A DNA stretch of 5,440 bases from CALARM01 sp040217695 (GTDB lineage Bacteria; Vulcanimicrobiota; SpSt-956; JAKJGF01), in the NCBI GenBank assembly GCA_040217695.1, contig JBEHWO010000444.1, positions 1 through 5,440 of the forward strand, in the 5' to 3' direction. This document shows positions 1-5,186 of this stretch, one piece after another. How positions within the stretch are numbered: the first letter of the stretch is position 1; each line of letters begins with the position of its first letter. A model generated the notes under the pieces. It was not told where the DNA came from. It saw only the letters and a program-made list of their open reading frames with translations, and did no database searches. Made by a program: the position numbers and the translations under genes.

Positions 1-527
1 TTACTGTTTTTTTACTGATTATTTTCTTTACAATAATCTGGTTTATTCTTCTTGCCAAAAGAAAAGACGATATTTCACAGGCCAGTAAAAAACCATCAAT
101 AAGAACGGCCAGGTTCAGCGATACAGAAATGGCTGTAACTATTATTATTTTCACACTATTTACTTCTATAATCGTTCCAAATTTTCTGAAAGCACGTGCA
201 TCCGGGTATTTATGTTACTGTGAGTCACAGATAAAAGATCTGGCAACTGCTCTGGAGATTTATGCATCGGAGAATAACGGCCTCTATCCTGAAGGGTTTT
301 ATAAACTGCTCGAAATATCAAAGAATAAAAGCCCTTATATGAGCAAGATTCCTGATTGTAAAAAAAGCAATCTATCTCATAACAGAAAAAATCTTACTTC
401 TTATAAATATATCAGGTCAGAGGATTGTAAAAATTTTACAATGTGGTGTATTCAAAATCATCTTGACACCGGTACGCCAGAGGGATATCCACAATATAAT
501 CCGTATCAGGGGTTAATTATCCGATAA
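1..527 (+). CDS. Membrane protein with type IV pilin/pseudopilin-like domain, 5' truncated by window edge
   Basis: The reading frame is open from position 3 to the TAA at 525-527, so the gene starts before the window; 174 codons are visible. The ATG at 129 has no Shine-Dalgarno and lies inside the conserved pilin helix, so I do not accept it as the start. Visible residues 1-18 form one hydrophobic membrane segment, followed by a basic linker (AKRKDD...SKKPSIRTAR). A second hydrophobic segment then matches the N-terminal helix of type IV pilins and type II secretion pseudopilins: Phe+1 at codon 38, Glu+5 at codon 42, ending in PNFLKARASG. The globular part has LATALEIYASENNGLYP, four scattered Cys that could form disulfides, and a Y-P-Q-Y...QGL ending. 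In prepilins Gly precedes Phe+1; here it is Arg, so prepilin peptidase cleavage is unlikely. Inference: a membrane-tethered pilin-fold protein rather than a processed pilin. Function unknown. Fold call fairly sure; role unsure. Confidence 0.75.
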   Translation, partial: TVFLLIIFFTIIWFILLAKRKDDISQASKKPSIRTARFSDTEMAVTIIIFTLFTSIIVPNFLKARASGYLCYCESQIKDLATALEIYASENNGLYPEGFYKLLEISKNKSPYMSKIPDCKKSNLSHNRKNLTSYKYIRSEDCKNFTMWCIQNHLDTGTPEGYPQYNPYQGLIIR

Positions 528-534
528 ATTCTTT

Positions 535-566
535 AACCTGAAAGCTCATAATCGTATGAGCAGGTT
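535..566 (+). other. Hairpin just downstream of the pilin-like gene
   Basis: GCTCATA (544-550) and TATGAGC (555-561) are perfect 7-base inverted arms around the loop ATCG. A further AACCT / AGGTT pair (535-539 / 562-566) extends the stem across a 4-base bulge. It begins 8 bases after the stop codon, which suits a 3'-end or transcript-stabilising structure. No run of T follows, so it is not a classical Rho-independent terminator. Confidence 0.45.
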
Positions 567-584
567 ATAGCATAAAGTTCAGGG

Positions 585-668
585 ATGAGCATAAATAATA
601 CATATACACTTCTCGTGACGCGTAACGCGTAACGCGTGACGGGAAGAAAACTTTTATTATATGCTTAT
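585..668. repeat. Long imperfect palindrome with ACGCGT heptad core
   Basis: The core is a 7-base tandem (pattern CGCGTRA) placing the self-complementary hexamer ACGCGT at 618-623, 625-630 and 632-637. The first and last copies pair with each other. The stem continues outward with 609-616 against 639-646 (one G-T pair, and one G/G mismatch at 617/638). After a symmetrical internal loop it resumes in AT-rich arms, 596-600 with 655-659 and 586-593 with 660-667. The GC-rich core stands out against the AT-rich surroundings. It could be a small dispersed palindromic element (REP- or MITE-like), a protein-binding site, or an RNA structure in the leader of the ankyrin gene. No transposase or target-site duplication is visible. 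Confidence 0.6.
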
Positions 669-698
669 TCTCAGGTCAGTAATTCTTAATTTCACGTC

Positions 699-704
699 AG
701 GAGG
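699..704 (+). promoter_or_regulatory. Ribosome binding site of the ankyrin gene
   Basis: AGGAGG lies 11 bases before the ATG at 716. The spacing is slightly long, but it is the only good site and supports this start, which also leads directly into a signal-like hydrophobic segment. Confidence 0.7.
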
Positions 705-715
705 TATAACGGACA

Positions 716-1573
716 ATGAGCTTATTTATTTATTTTTTCTCTATTTTCATTTTCCTCATATTAACAAGAACCGGTATTATGGCAGGTGAAATTCATGATG
801 CTTTAAAATCAGGAGAGCTTTCACTGGTTGAGAAGGCAATTTCAGAAGATCCGTCACTTATCAGTGAAAAAGATTGTAATGGCATGACACTGCTCCACTG
901 GGCATCATTTATAGCTTCAAAAGAAGCAGTAATTATGTTAATATCCAGGGGTGCAGATATTAATGACAGGGATAATTACGGTCAAACAGCCTTACATCAT
1001 GCTTTACTGTGTACAACAGACAACTTCAGGGAAATCGTAGATATTCTGGTATCTAAAGGAGCAGATATCAATGCCAGAGATATTTATGGAATAACTCCCA
1101 TACATTGTGCCGCAGAAAAAGGTTCAAAGGAACCTGTAGAATTTTTGCTGGGTAAAGGGGCAGATATAAACGTCAGAAGTGACTACGGTAAAAATCTGTT
1201 ACACTGTGCTGCAAACAGCGGTTCAATAGAACTCGTGAAGTTTTTACTCGACAGAGGAGCAGATATTAACAGTGTAAATAAATACGGATGGACGGCCCTA
1301 CACTGTGCCGCATACAGCGGTAAAAAAGATTTGACAGAGTTTTTGCTATTCCGGGGTGTTGATATTAATGTTAAAAGCAATGACGGCTTAACACCTCTCC
1401 ATTTTGCGGCAATGTCCAATTTTTCAAAAGACGTAGCAGAACTTTTAATATTAAAGGGAGCAGATATTAACTCTAAAGACAATAAAAATGAAAGTCCTCT
1501 AAAAATAGCAAGACAGATGGGTAATCAGGATATTATAGATCTGCTTATCGCCCATAATGCCAGAGAGGAGTAG
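716..1573 (+). CDS. Predicted exported ankyrin-repeat protein
   Basis: The 285-residue protein opens with a hydrophobic stretch at residues 3-16 ending near GIMA-G (20-24). This looks like a signal peptide with a possible cut after Ala23, though an uncleaved anchor is possible. The N-terminus has no positive charge before the hydrophobic core, which is slightly unusual. From about residue 25 to the end there are eight ankyrin repeats of roughly 33 residues. The clearest share the pattern Y-G-x-T-x-L-H-x-A-A ... LL-x-x-GADIN; the first and last are degenerate caps. Ankyrin repeats bind other proteins and no enzyme domain is present, so the likely role is protein binding outside the cytoplasm or at the membrane. 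Three consecutive repeats carry the same LHCAA/IHCAA form, hinting at recent internal duplication. It stands alone on its strand and converges on the methyltransferase-like gene, 14 bases away. The partner is unknown. Confidence 0.9.
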   Translation: MSLFIYFFSIFIFLILTRTGIMAGEIHDALKSGELSLVEKAISEDPSLISEKDCNGMTLLHWASFIASKEAVIMLISRGADINDRDNYGQTALHHALLCTTDNFREIVDILVSKGADINARDIYGITPIHCAAEKGSKEPVEFLLGKGADINVRSDYGKNLLHCAANSGSIELVKFLLDRGADINSVNKYGWTALHCAAYSGKKDLTEFLLFRGVDINVKSNDGLTPLHFAAMSNFSKDVAELLILKGADINSKDNKNESPLKIARQMGNQDIIDLLIAHNAREE

Positions 1574-1580
1574 TATAAAG

Positions 1581-1603
1581 GGGATTACTATCTAAAAAAT
1601 CCC
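1581..1603 (-). terminator. Possible weak terminator hairpin between convergent genes
   Basis: GGGATT (1581-1586) and AATCCC (1598-1603) form a 6-base stem with an 11-base loop across the stop codon of the minus-strand gene. On the minus strand the stem is followed by CTTTAT, a poor T-run. The short stem and large loop make this a weak call. Confidence 0.3.
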
Positions 1604-2196
1604 GGAACAAAAGCTCCTGTGGTCTTGATATATTCTTTATATTCATCACCGAACCGATCAATCATCATTTTTTCTTCTTTTTCAATCCTGGAAGTCATTA
1701 TGAAAACTGCCAGAATATTTGCTATAACTATAAGCCAGTTTGCCATAACAAGGGTAGAGCCTATCCATAATAAAAAAGCCGCACTGTACATGGGATGCCT
1801 TACCAGCTTATAAGGCCCCGATTTAATAAGAACATGTTCCTCTTTCAATTCCAGATATGGTGACCAGTATTTACCGAGAGTATAGTGAACCCAGAGAAAT
1901 AAAAAAACACTGATTACTCCGATAAATACTCCTATCCATCTCAGCCATAAAGGGAAACAGATACTGAATCTCCTGAATAATTCGGGATTATTCACAAAAA
2001 TAATTATATAAATTATTAAACACATATTAAAGAGAATACGTATCAGGCGGGTTTTATTATTTTCATTTTTCAATAACTCTTTATTCAAGTAATTTATTTT
2101 ACCGATATGTTTAAACCTGAAACCGTAATATAATCTTATAATACTGACAATTCCTACGAGAGAAACAAAAATAATAAAAGCAAGTGTTTCATTCAT
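1588..2196 (-). CDS. Isoprenylcysteine carboxyl methyltransferase-like (ICMT/PEMT family) membrane protein
   Basis: The 202-residue integral membrane protein has hydrophobic segments near residues 5-24, 51-69, 81-107 and 139-167. The C-terminal half carries the family signature: SGPYKLVRHPMY (126-137), RIEKEE (170-175), and FGDEYKEY ending in a F-V-P region (182-198). In ICMT and phospholipid N-methyltransferases these residues form the S-adenosylmethionine pocket at the membrane interface. Bacterial members methylate varied and mostly unknown substrates, so the substrate cannot be named. Length is typical for the family. It follows the TPR kinase gene by 18 bases on the same strand and is probably co-transcribed. 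No clear Shine-Dalgarno is present; the nearest purine run (AAAGGAAA) is about 20 bases upstream, inside the end of the kinase gene, so translation may depend on coupling. Confidence 0.88.
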   Translation of the reverse strand: MNETLAFIIFVSLVGIVSIIRLYYGFRFKHIGKINYLNKELLKNENNKTRLIRILFNMCLIIYIIIFVNNPELFRRFSICFPLWLRWIGVFIGVISVFLFLWVHYTLGKYWSPYLELKEEHVLIKSGPYKLVRHPMYSAAFLLWIGSTLVMANWLIVIANILAVFIMTSRIEKEEKMMIDRFGDEYKEYIKTTGAFVPGFFR

Positions 2197-2214
2197 AAAT
2201 GATAAATTATATAT

Positions 2215-4119
2215 TTATTTCCTTTCCGACTGAATCTTTAAAATTGCTTCGCTTCTGGTCCTGGCATGGGAAAAATAAGGATCCAGCTTGAGGCATTTCT
2301 CATAACAGATACGTGCTCCCATGTAATCTTCCTTTGCTTCCAGTATTTCTCCCATTGTATCCCACGGGATAGGGGAACCAGGTTCAGATTGTATGGCCTG
2401 ATTTATCAGATCTGTTGCTTCATCATATCGTTTAAGTTTATATAAACAATAGGCCTTATCATTCAATACTCTTGTGTATGAAGGATTGATTGCCAGGACT
2501 TTATCGAAAACCGCTATAGCTTCTTCAAATCTGTCTTCTCTGATTAAACGGGAACCTTCCATTGCCAGGTCTGCCTGTTCTGTGGCGGAAGGCTTTATGG
2601 CAGAAGATACACATTTCCTGGCGTAATCATTATCCGGATCCAGTGCCAGTACTTTATTAAAATACTCATCTGCTTTATCATATTTTTGCTGGTGAAGATA
2701 AACCCAGCCAAGATTATTCAAGGCAGTAACATCATTGGGTTTCAGAGAAAGGGCTTTTAAACAGGTCTGAATGGCTTCCTCACTTCTTCCGTCTGATTCC
2801 AGAGATACTCCTTTATATGACATAGCAAATACATCCTTCGGATTAATATACAGGCTTTTATCGAAACACTTCGAACCTTCATAACCTTTTCCGGTAGCAT
2901 TAAAAACAAGGCCCCTGTAATTCCAGCCATCAATATTATCAGGCTCAAGGGCCAGTACATTATCAAAACACTTCATAGCTTCGGAAAATCTCTTTAATTC
3001 GTATAAAGCAAGCCCTTTTAGCAGCCATACATCAATATTATCGGAATCAGCTCTCAAAGCACCATCAAAATATCTTATAGAATCTTCATATTTTTTATCA
3101 TTATAGAGAGCTTTTCCCCTGCTATAAAAGCTGCCGGACTTATTGGATACGCTCTGGATAAACATAGCTATAATTATAAGAAATGAAAAGAAAATACTTC
3201 CTCCTACGATAGCTATTCTTATAAGGATTTTAGTATTCTCTTCACTTTTCAGAAAAGGATCATGGGTAACCGGCACAAGTCCGAGACGGGGAACAAAACA
3301 ACCTGAATCACTTAAATATTCCTCCAGTTCTGACCTGAAATCTTCCATATCTGCATAACGTTTGCTATGATCCATGTGAATGGCTTTTCTTATAATAAAT
3401 TCCAGATCACCCTTGACAAGAGGATTCAAAGGTTTCATGGGAGGAAATCTAAAAGGTGTAACGGTAGGATCATATTTCGTAAGCATCTGATAGAGTATGA
3501 CTCCCAGACCGAATATGTCTGTTTGAGGGCCTGACTGTCCTCTGTTTTTATGCTGTTCCGGTGCTGCATATCCCGGTGTTCCGAATCTGAAAGTATCCGT
3601 ATTTTTTCCCGGTGTATAATAACGGGCTATTCCGAAATCTATGACCTTTGCATTTCCCTTCGGGGTTATAATAATATTTGAAGGTTTTAAATCCCTGTAA
3701 ATAACAGGAGTTTCGAAAGAATTATGAAGATATGACATAATATCTGCAATTTCTATAATCAGTGATACAGCTTTCTTAACAGACATGGGTTCTTTAGAAG
3801 AATTCATTATTTCTTCAAGGGTTTCACCTTCTATGTAGTCCATTGTAATATAATTGCGGCCGTCATGGCTGAATACTCCATGCATTCCGGGAAGCCCCGG
3901 ATGGCTGAACCTGGCCATAATTTCTGCTTCTCTAAAAAATATTTCCCTTGCATTATCAGGTTCTAAAGACATGGCTTCCGGAGGAAAAATCTCTTTAACA
4001 ACAAATCTGCCCGTATCTGTCAGTCTTTCTACAAGATAAACATTTCCCATGGCGCCACTGCCAAGTAATTTATCTACTCTGTATATATTATTAAGGACAG
4101 TACCCTTTTCAAGAGACAG
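2215..4119 (-). CDS. Receptor-like Hanks-type Ser/Thr protein kinase with C-terminal TPR domain
   Basis: With the start argued here (CTG at 4119-4117) the protein has 634 residues. The kinase domain (about 13-268) is complete: glycine loop GSGAMG (20-25), ATP-binding Lys42 in VVKE, helix-C Glu64 in REAE, catalytic YRDLKPSN with Asp143, DFG (161-163), a TDT pair at 174-176 like the autophosphorylated TxT of PknB-type kinases, and GTPGYAAPEQ (180-189). One membrane segment spans about 298-322. Eight TPR repeats follow (about 329-615), with a linker near 497-514. The kinase should be cytoplasmic and the TPR part on the other side, perhaps sensing or scaffolding proteins. The frame extends upstream to a TTG at 4173 without a ribosome binding site, whereas GGAGGT sits 7 bases before the CTG and the paralogue at 5187 aligns exactly there. 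It is probably first in an operon with the methyltransferase-like gene. Confidence 0.93.
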   Translation of the reverse strand: MSLEKGTVLNNIYRVDKLLGSGAMGNVYLVERLTDTGRFVVKEIFPPEAMSLEPDNAREIFFREAEIMARFSHPGLPGMHGVFSHDGRNYITMDYIEGETLEEIMNSSKEPMSVKKAVSLIIEIADIMSYLHNSFETPVIYRDLKPSNIIITPKGNAKVIDFGIARYYTPGKNTDTFRFGTPGYAAPEQHKNRGQSGPQTDIFGLGVILYQMLTKYDPTVTPFRFPPMKPLNPLVKGDLEFIIRKAIHMDHSKRYADMEDFRSELEEYLSDSGCFVPRLGLVPVTHDPFLKSEENTKILIRIAIVGGSIFFSFLIIIAMFIQSVSNKSGSFYSRGKALYNDKKYEDSIRYFDGALRADSDNIDVWLLKGLALYELKRFSEAMKCFDNVLALEPDNIDGWNYRGLVFNATGKGYEGSKCFDKSLYINPKDVFAMSYKGVSLESDGRSEEAIQTCLKALSLKPNDVTALNNLGWVYLHQQKYDKADEYFNKVLALDPDNDYARKCVSSAIKPSATEQADLAMEGSRLIREDRFEEAIAVFDKVLAINPSYTRVLNDKAYCLYKLKRYDEATDLINQAIQSEPGSPIPWDTMGEILEAKEDYMGARICYEKCLKLDPYFSHARTRSEAILKIQSERK

Positions 4120-4126
4120 ATCTATT

Positions 4127-4132
4127 ACCTCC
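4127..4132 (-). promoter_or_regulatory. Ribosome binding site that decides the kinase start (CTG)
   Basis: On the minus strand this reads GGAGGT, a near-perfect Shine-Dalgarno, with a 7-base spacer (AATAGAT) before CTG at 4119-4117. No ATG, GTG or TTG lies at a workable distance in frame; TTG codons at 4134 and 4173 overlap or precede the site. This places the start at CTG. Confidence 0.7.
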
Positions 4133-4179
4133 AATCCATCAGAACATCCGGTATTCGAAATGTTCCATAACAACAGACA

Positions 4180-4194
4180 TGACCGGAGCGGTCA
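4180..4194. promoter_or_regulatory. GC-rich palindrome in the kinase leader
   Basis: TGACCG-GAG-CGGTCA is a perfect 6-base inverted repeat with a 3-base centre in otherwise AT-rich DNA. It lies about 60 bases upstream of the kinase CTG start and downstream of the putative promoter, so it could be an operator or a small RNA hairpin in the leader. Confidence 0.45.
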
Positions 4195-4201
4195 CAACCA
4201 A

Positions 4202-4250
4202 ATATGAAAATTAACAAACAGTGAAGCATAAGACTTCATCATTTTCATAT
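4202..4250 (-). promoter_or_regulatory. Nested inverted repeat in the kinase leader
   Basis: ATATGAAAAT (4202-4211) and ATTTTCATAT (4241-4250) are perfect 10-base inverted arms. Inside them TGAAG (4222-4226) and CTTCA (4234-4238) form a second stem with a 7-base loop. If transcribed from the extended -10 at 4270-4278, this would be the first structure of the kinase mRNA leader. It matches no riboswitch family that I recognise. Confidence 0.45.
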
Positions 4251-4269
4251 AAATTAATTCTTTTGAATT

Positions 4270-4278
4270 ATTATAACA
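4270..4278 (-). promoter_or_regulatory. Putative extended -10 promoter for the kinase operon
   Basis: The minus strand reads TGTTATAAT: a perfect TATAAT preceded by the TGn extension of sigma70-type promoters. No good -35 is found 16-18 bases upstream, which is tolerated when the -10 is extended. The transcript would carry a leader of about 145 bases. Confidence 0.5.
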
Positions 4279-4293
4279 TATTCAGAAGAGAAG

Positions 4294-4320
4294 GTTCTAT
4301 TTCTCAAAAAAATATAGAAC
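4294..4320. promoter_or_regulatory. Inverted repeat between the two divergent promoters
   Basis: GTTCTAT (4294-4300) and ATAGAAC (4314-4320) are perfect 7-base arms around a 13-base spacer. The element lies where the -35 region of the kinase promoter would be, so it could bind a regulator. Function is inferred from position only. Confidence 0.35.
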
Positions 4321-4356
4321 AATGAATTTTCCATACAGAAACAGGGCCTTTATCTA

Positions 4357-4385
4357 TTGCAAGAAATATTAATGTAATATATACT
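4357..4385 (+). promoter_or_regulatory. Putative promoter of the toxin-antitoxin operon with palindromic operator
   Basis: TTGCAA (4357-4362) and TATACT (4380-4385) are separated by exactly 17 bases, a good sigma70-type arrangement. The spacer contains ATATTA-ATG-TAATAT (4366-4380), a perfect palindrome with 6-base arms overlapping the first base of the -10. A repressor bound here would block RNA polymerase, as expected for toxin-antitoxin autoregulation. Confidence 0.55.
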
Positions 4386-4421
4386 GATAAGAGATAGAGT
4401 ATTTTATGAGGTGATATAAAT

Positions 4422-4736
4422 ATGTCTCTTGTAGAAACTGGGTATGAACATATAGTTGTAGGAGATGATATGGTACCTATGATTTCAGGAACTACGACAA
4501 AAGTTATAGAACTGGTCATGGAACATATAGCTTATGGATGGAGTCCAGAAGAAATACACCTGCAGCATTCTTATTTGAGTCTTGGGAAGATATACTCTGC
4601 CCTGGGATATTACTGGGACCATGTAGAACAGTTAAATCAGGATATCGCACAGAGGATGCAGACGGTAGATGAGATGCAGCAGGGTATGAAATCATCTCTA
4701 TTGAAGCAGCGCTTAAAAGCCAGAGGTTTGAAATGA
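4422..4736 (+). CDS. DUF433-family antitoxin-like protein
   Basis: This 104-residue protein matches the DUF433 pattern: YEHIV near the start (8-12), a P-x-I-x-GT segment (19-24), KVIELVMEHIAYGWSPEEI (27-45), and HSYLSLGKIYSALGYYWDH (49-67), which is the helix-turn-helix-like core. The C-terminal tail (about 68-104) is a predicted charged helix ending in basic residues, the part expected to bind the partner toxin. DUF433 proteins are usually paired with PIN-like proteins and regarded as antitoxins that repress their own operon. GAGGTGA at 4408-4414 lies 7 bases before the ATG, supporting this start. The stop overlaps the next gene by four bases (ATGA), indicating translational coupling. The palindrome in the promoter spacer is a candidate binding site for this protein. 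Confidence 0.88.
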   Translation: MSLVETGYEHIVVGDDMVPMISGTTTKVIELVMEHIAYGWSPEEIHLQHSYLSLGKIYSALGYYWDHVEQLNQDIAQRMQTVDEMQQGMKSSLLKQRLKARGLK

Positions 4737-5077
4737 TAAATCTATATATGGATGTCCATATCCCTAAAGCTATTACAACAGGATTACGGATTCGTGAGAT
4801 AGATGTTATTACTGCTCAGGAAGATAATACTGCTACTTTACCTGACCCTTCTCTGCTGGACAGGGCTACAGAATTACAGAGGGTGTTATTTACTTTCGAC
4901 GATGATTTATTATGTGAGGCTACAAGACGGCAAACAAAGGGGCTTCCTTTTGCTGGAGTGATATACGCTCATATTTTAAAGGTCTCAATAGGTAAGTGTA
5001 TTTCAGACCTGGAACTGATTGCTAAATCAGGAGAACCTGAAGATTTACTTAATACTGTGGAATTCTTGCCGTTATAG
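4733..5077 (+). CDS. DUF5615-family PIN-like toxin
   Basis: The 114-residue protein resembles DUF5615 PIN-like proteins, the usual partners of DUF433. The expected acidic positions are visible: Asp7 in LYMDVHIP after the first strand, an IDVITAQE segment (23-30), a D-P-x-LLDRA helix (38-45), and VLFTFDDDLL (51-60), where the Thr-x-Asp motif holds metal-binding acids. PIN-fold toxins are magnesium-dependent ribonucleases; the RNA target cannot be read from sequence. Length is normal and the frame is intact. The ATG overlaps the antitoxin TGA (ATGA), so no separate ribosome binding site is needed. No further gene follows in the operon before the second kinase promoter region. Confidence 0.85.
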   Translation: MINLYMDVHIPKAITTGLRIREIDVITAQEDNTATLPDPSLLDRATELQRVLFTFDDDLLCEATRRQTKGLPFAGVIYAHILKVSIGKCISDLELIAKSGEPEDLLNTVEFLPL

Positions 5078-5095
5078 TATCAGAAAAACACCTAT

Positions 5096-5119
5096 GACAG
5101 GATAATACCCTGTTCTTTT
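5096..5119 (+). terminator. Possible weak terminator after the toxin gene
   Basis: ACAGG (5097-5101) and CCTGT (5109-5113) form a 5-base stem, extendable by one G-T pair, with a 7-base loop, followed by TCTTTT. The position, 19 bases after the stop codon, suits a Rho-independent terminator, but the stem is short. Confidence 0.4.
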
Positions 5120-5159
5120 CACTTTTCACTCCAATCATGAACCTCCGGCAAAAAATACA

Positions 5160-5180
5160 TGATATAATATGTCAGGAGGT
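5160..5180 (+). promoter_or_regulatory. Extended -10 and ribosome binding site of the second kinase gene
   Basis: TGATATAAT (5160-5168) is an extended -10 like that of the first kinase; no convincing -35 is seen. GGAGGT (5175-5180) is the Shine-Dalgarno. It lies 3 bases from the ATG at 5184 and 6 bases from the ATG at 5187, favouring 5187. If this -10 is used, the mRNA would start close to the Shine-Dalgarno, leaving a very short leader. Confidence 0.5.
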
Positions 5181-5186
5181 GAAATG

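Larger units (their letters stand above)
4120..4421. other. Divergent intergenic region between kinase and toxin-antitoxin genes
   Basis: These 302 bases separate the two divergent units and hold no convincing gene. On the kinase side they contain its ribosome binding site, a GC-rich palindrome (4180-4194), a 10-base inverted repeat (4202-4250), the small inverted repeat TAATTC-TTTT-GAATTA (4255-4270) and an extended -10 (4270-4278). On the other side are GTTCTAT/ATAGAAC arms (4294-4320) and the toxin-antitoxin promoter with its spacer palindrome (4357-4385). The stretch 4321-4356 shows nothing I can name. Confidence 0.7.

Noticed and set aside
129..131. ATG as the start of the pilin-like gene
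   Set aside because: It falls inside the conserved pilin helix just after Glu+5, lacks a ribosome binding site, and the frame is open to the window edge.
612..646. Heptad repeats as a CRISPR or minisatellite array
   Set aside because: Units are only 7 bases with no spacers, and there are too few exact copies; the palindrome explains the pattern better.
1183..1482. 99-codon open frame antisense to the ankyrin gene
   Set aside because: It is a periodic shadow of the ankyrin repeats (repeating LLTLISAP-like strings), with no ribosome binding site.
1619..1813. Short plus-strand frame inside the methyltransferase-like gene
   Set aside because: It is antisense to a clear family signature and has no domain or ribosome binding site. 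The same applies to frames at 2757-2966 (minus strand, out of frame with the kinase), 3143-3358 and 3854-4039 within the kinase gene.
2330..3140. DNA repeats inside the kinase gene
   Set aside because: The periodicity reflects the 34-residue TPR units; nucleotide identity between units is too low for a recent repeat array.
4120..4173. Kinase N-terminal extension beginning at TTG 4173
   Set aside because: It has no Shine-Dalgarno, no counterpart in the paralogue, and contains the strong GGAGGT that serves the downstream CTG.
4304..4519. 71-codon minus-strand frame across the divergent promoter region
   Set aside because: It overlaps the DUF433 coding start and its promoter, has no ribosome binding site and no recognisable domain.
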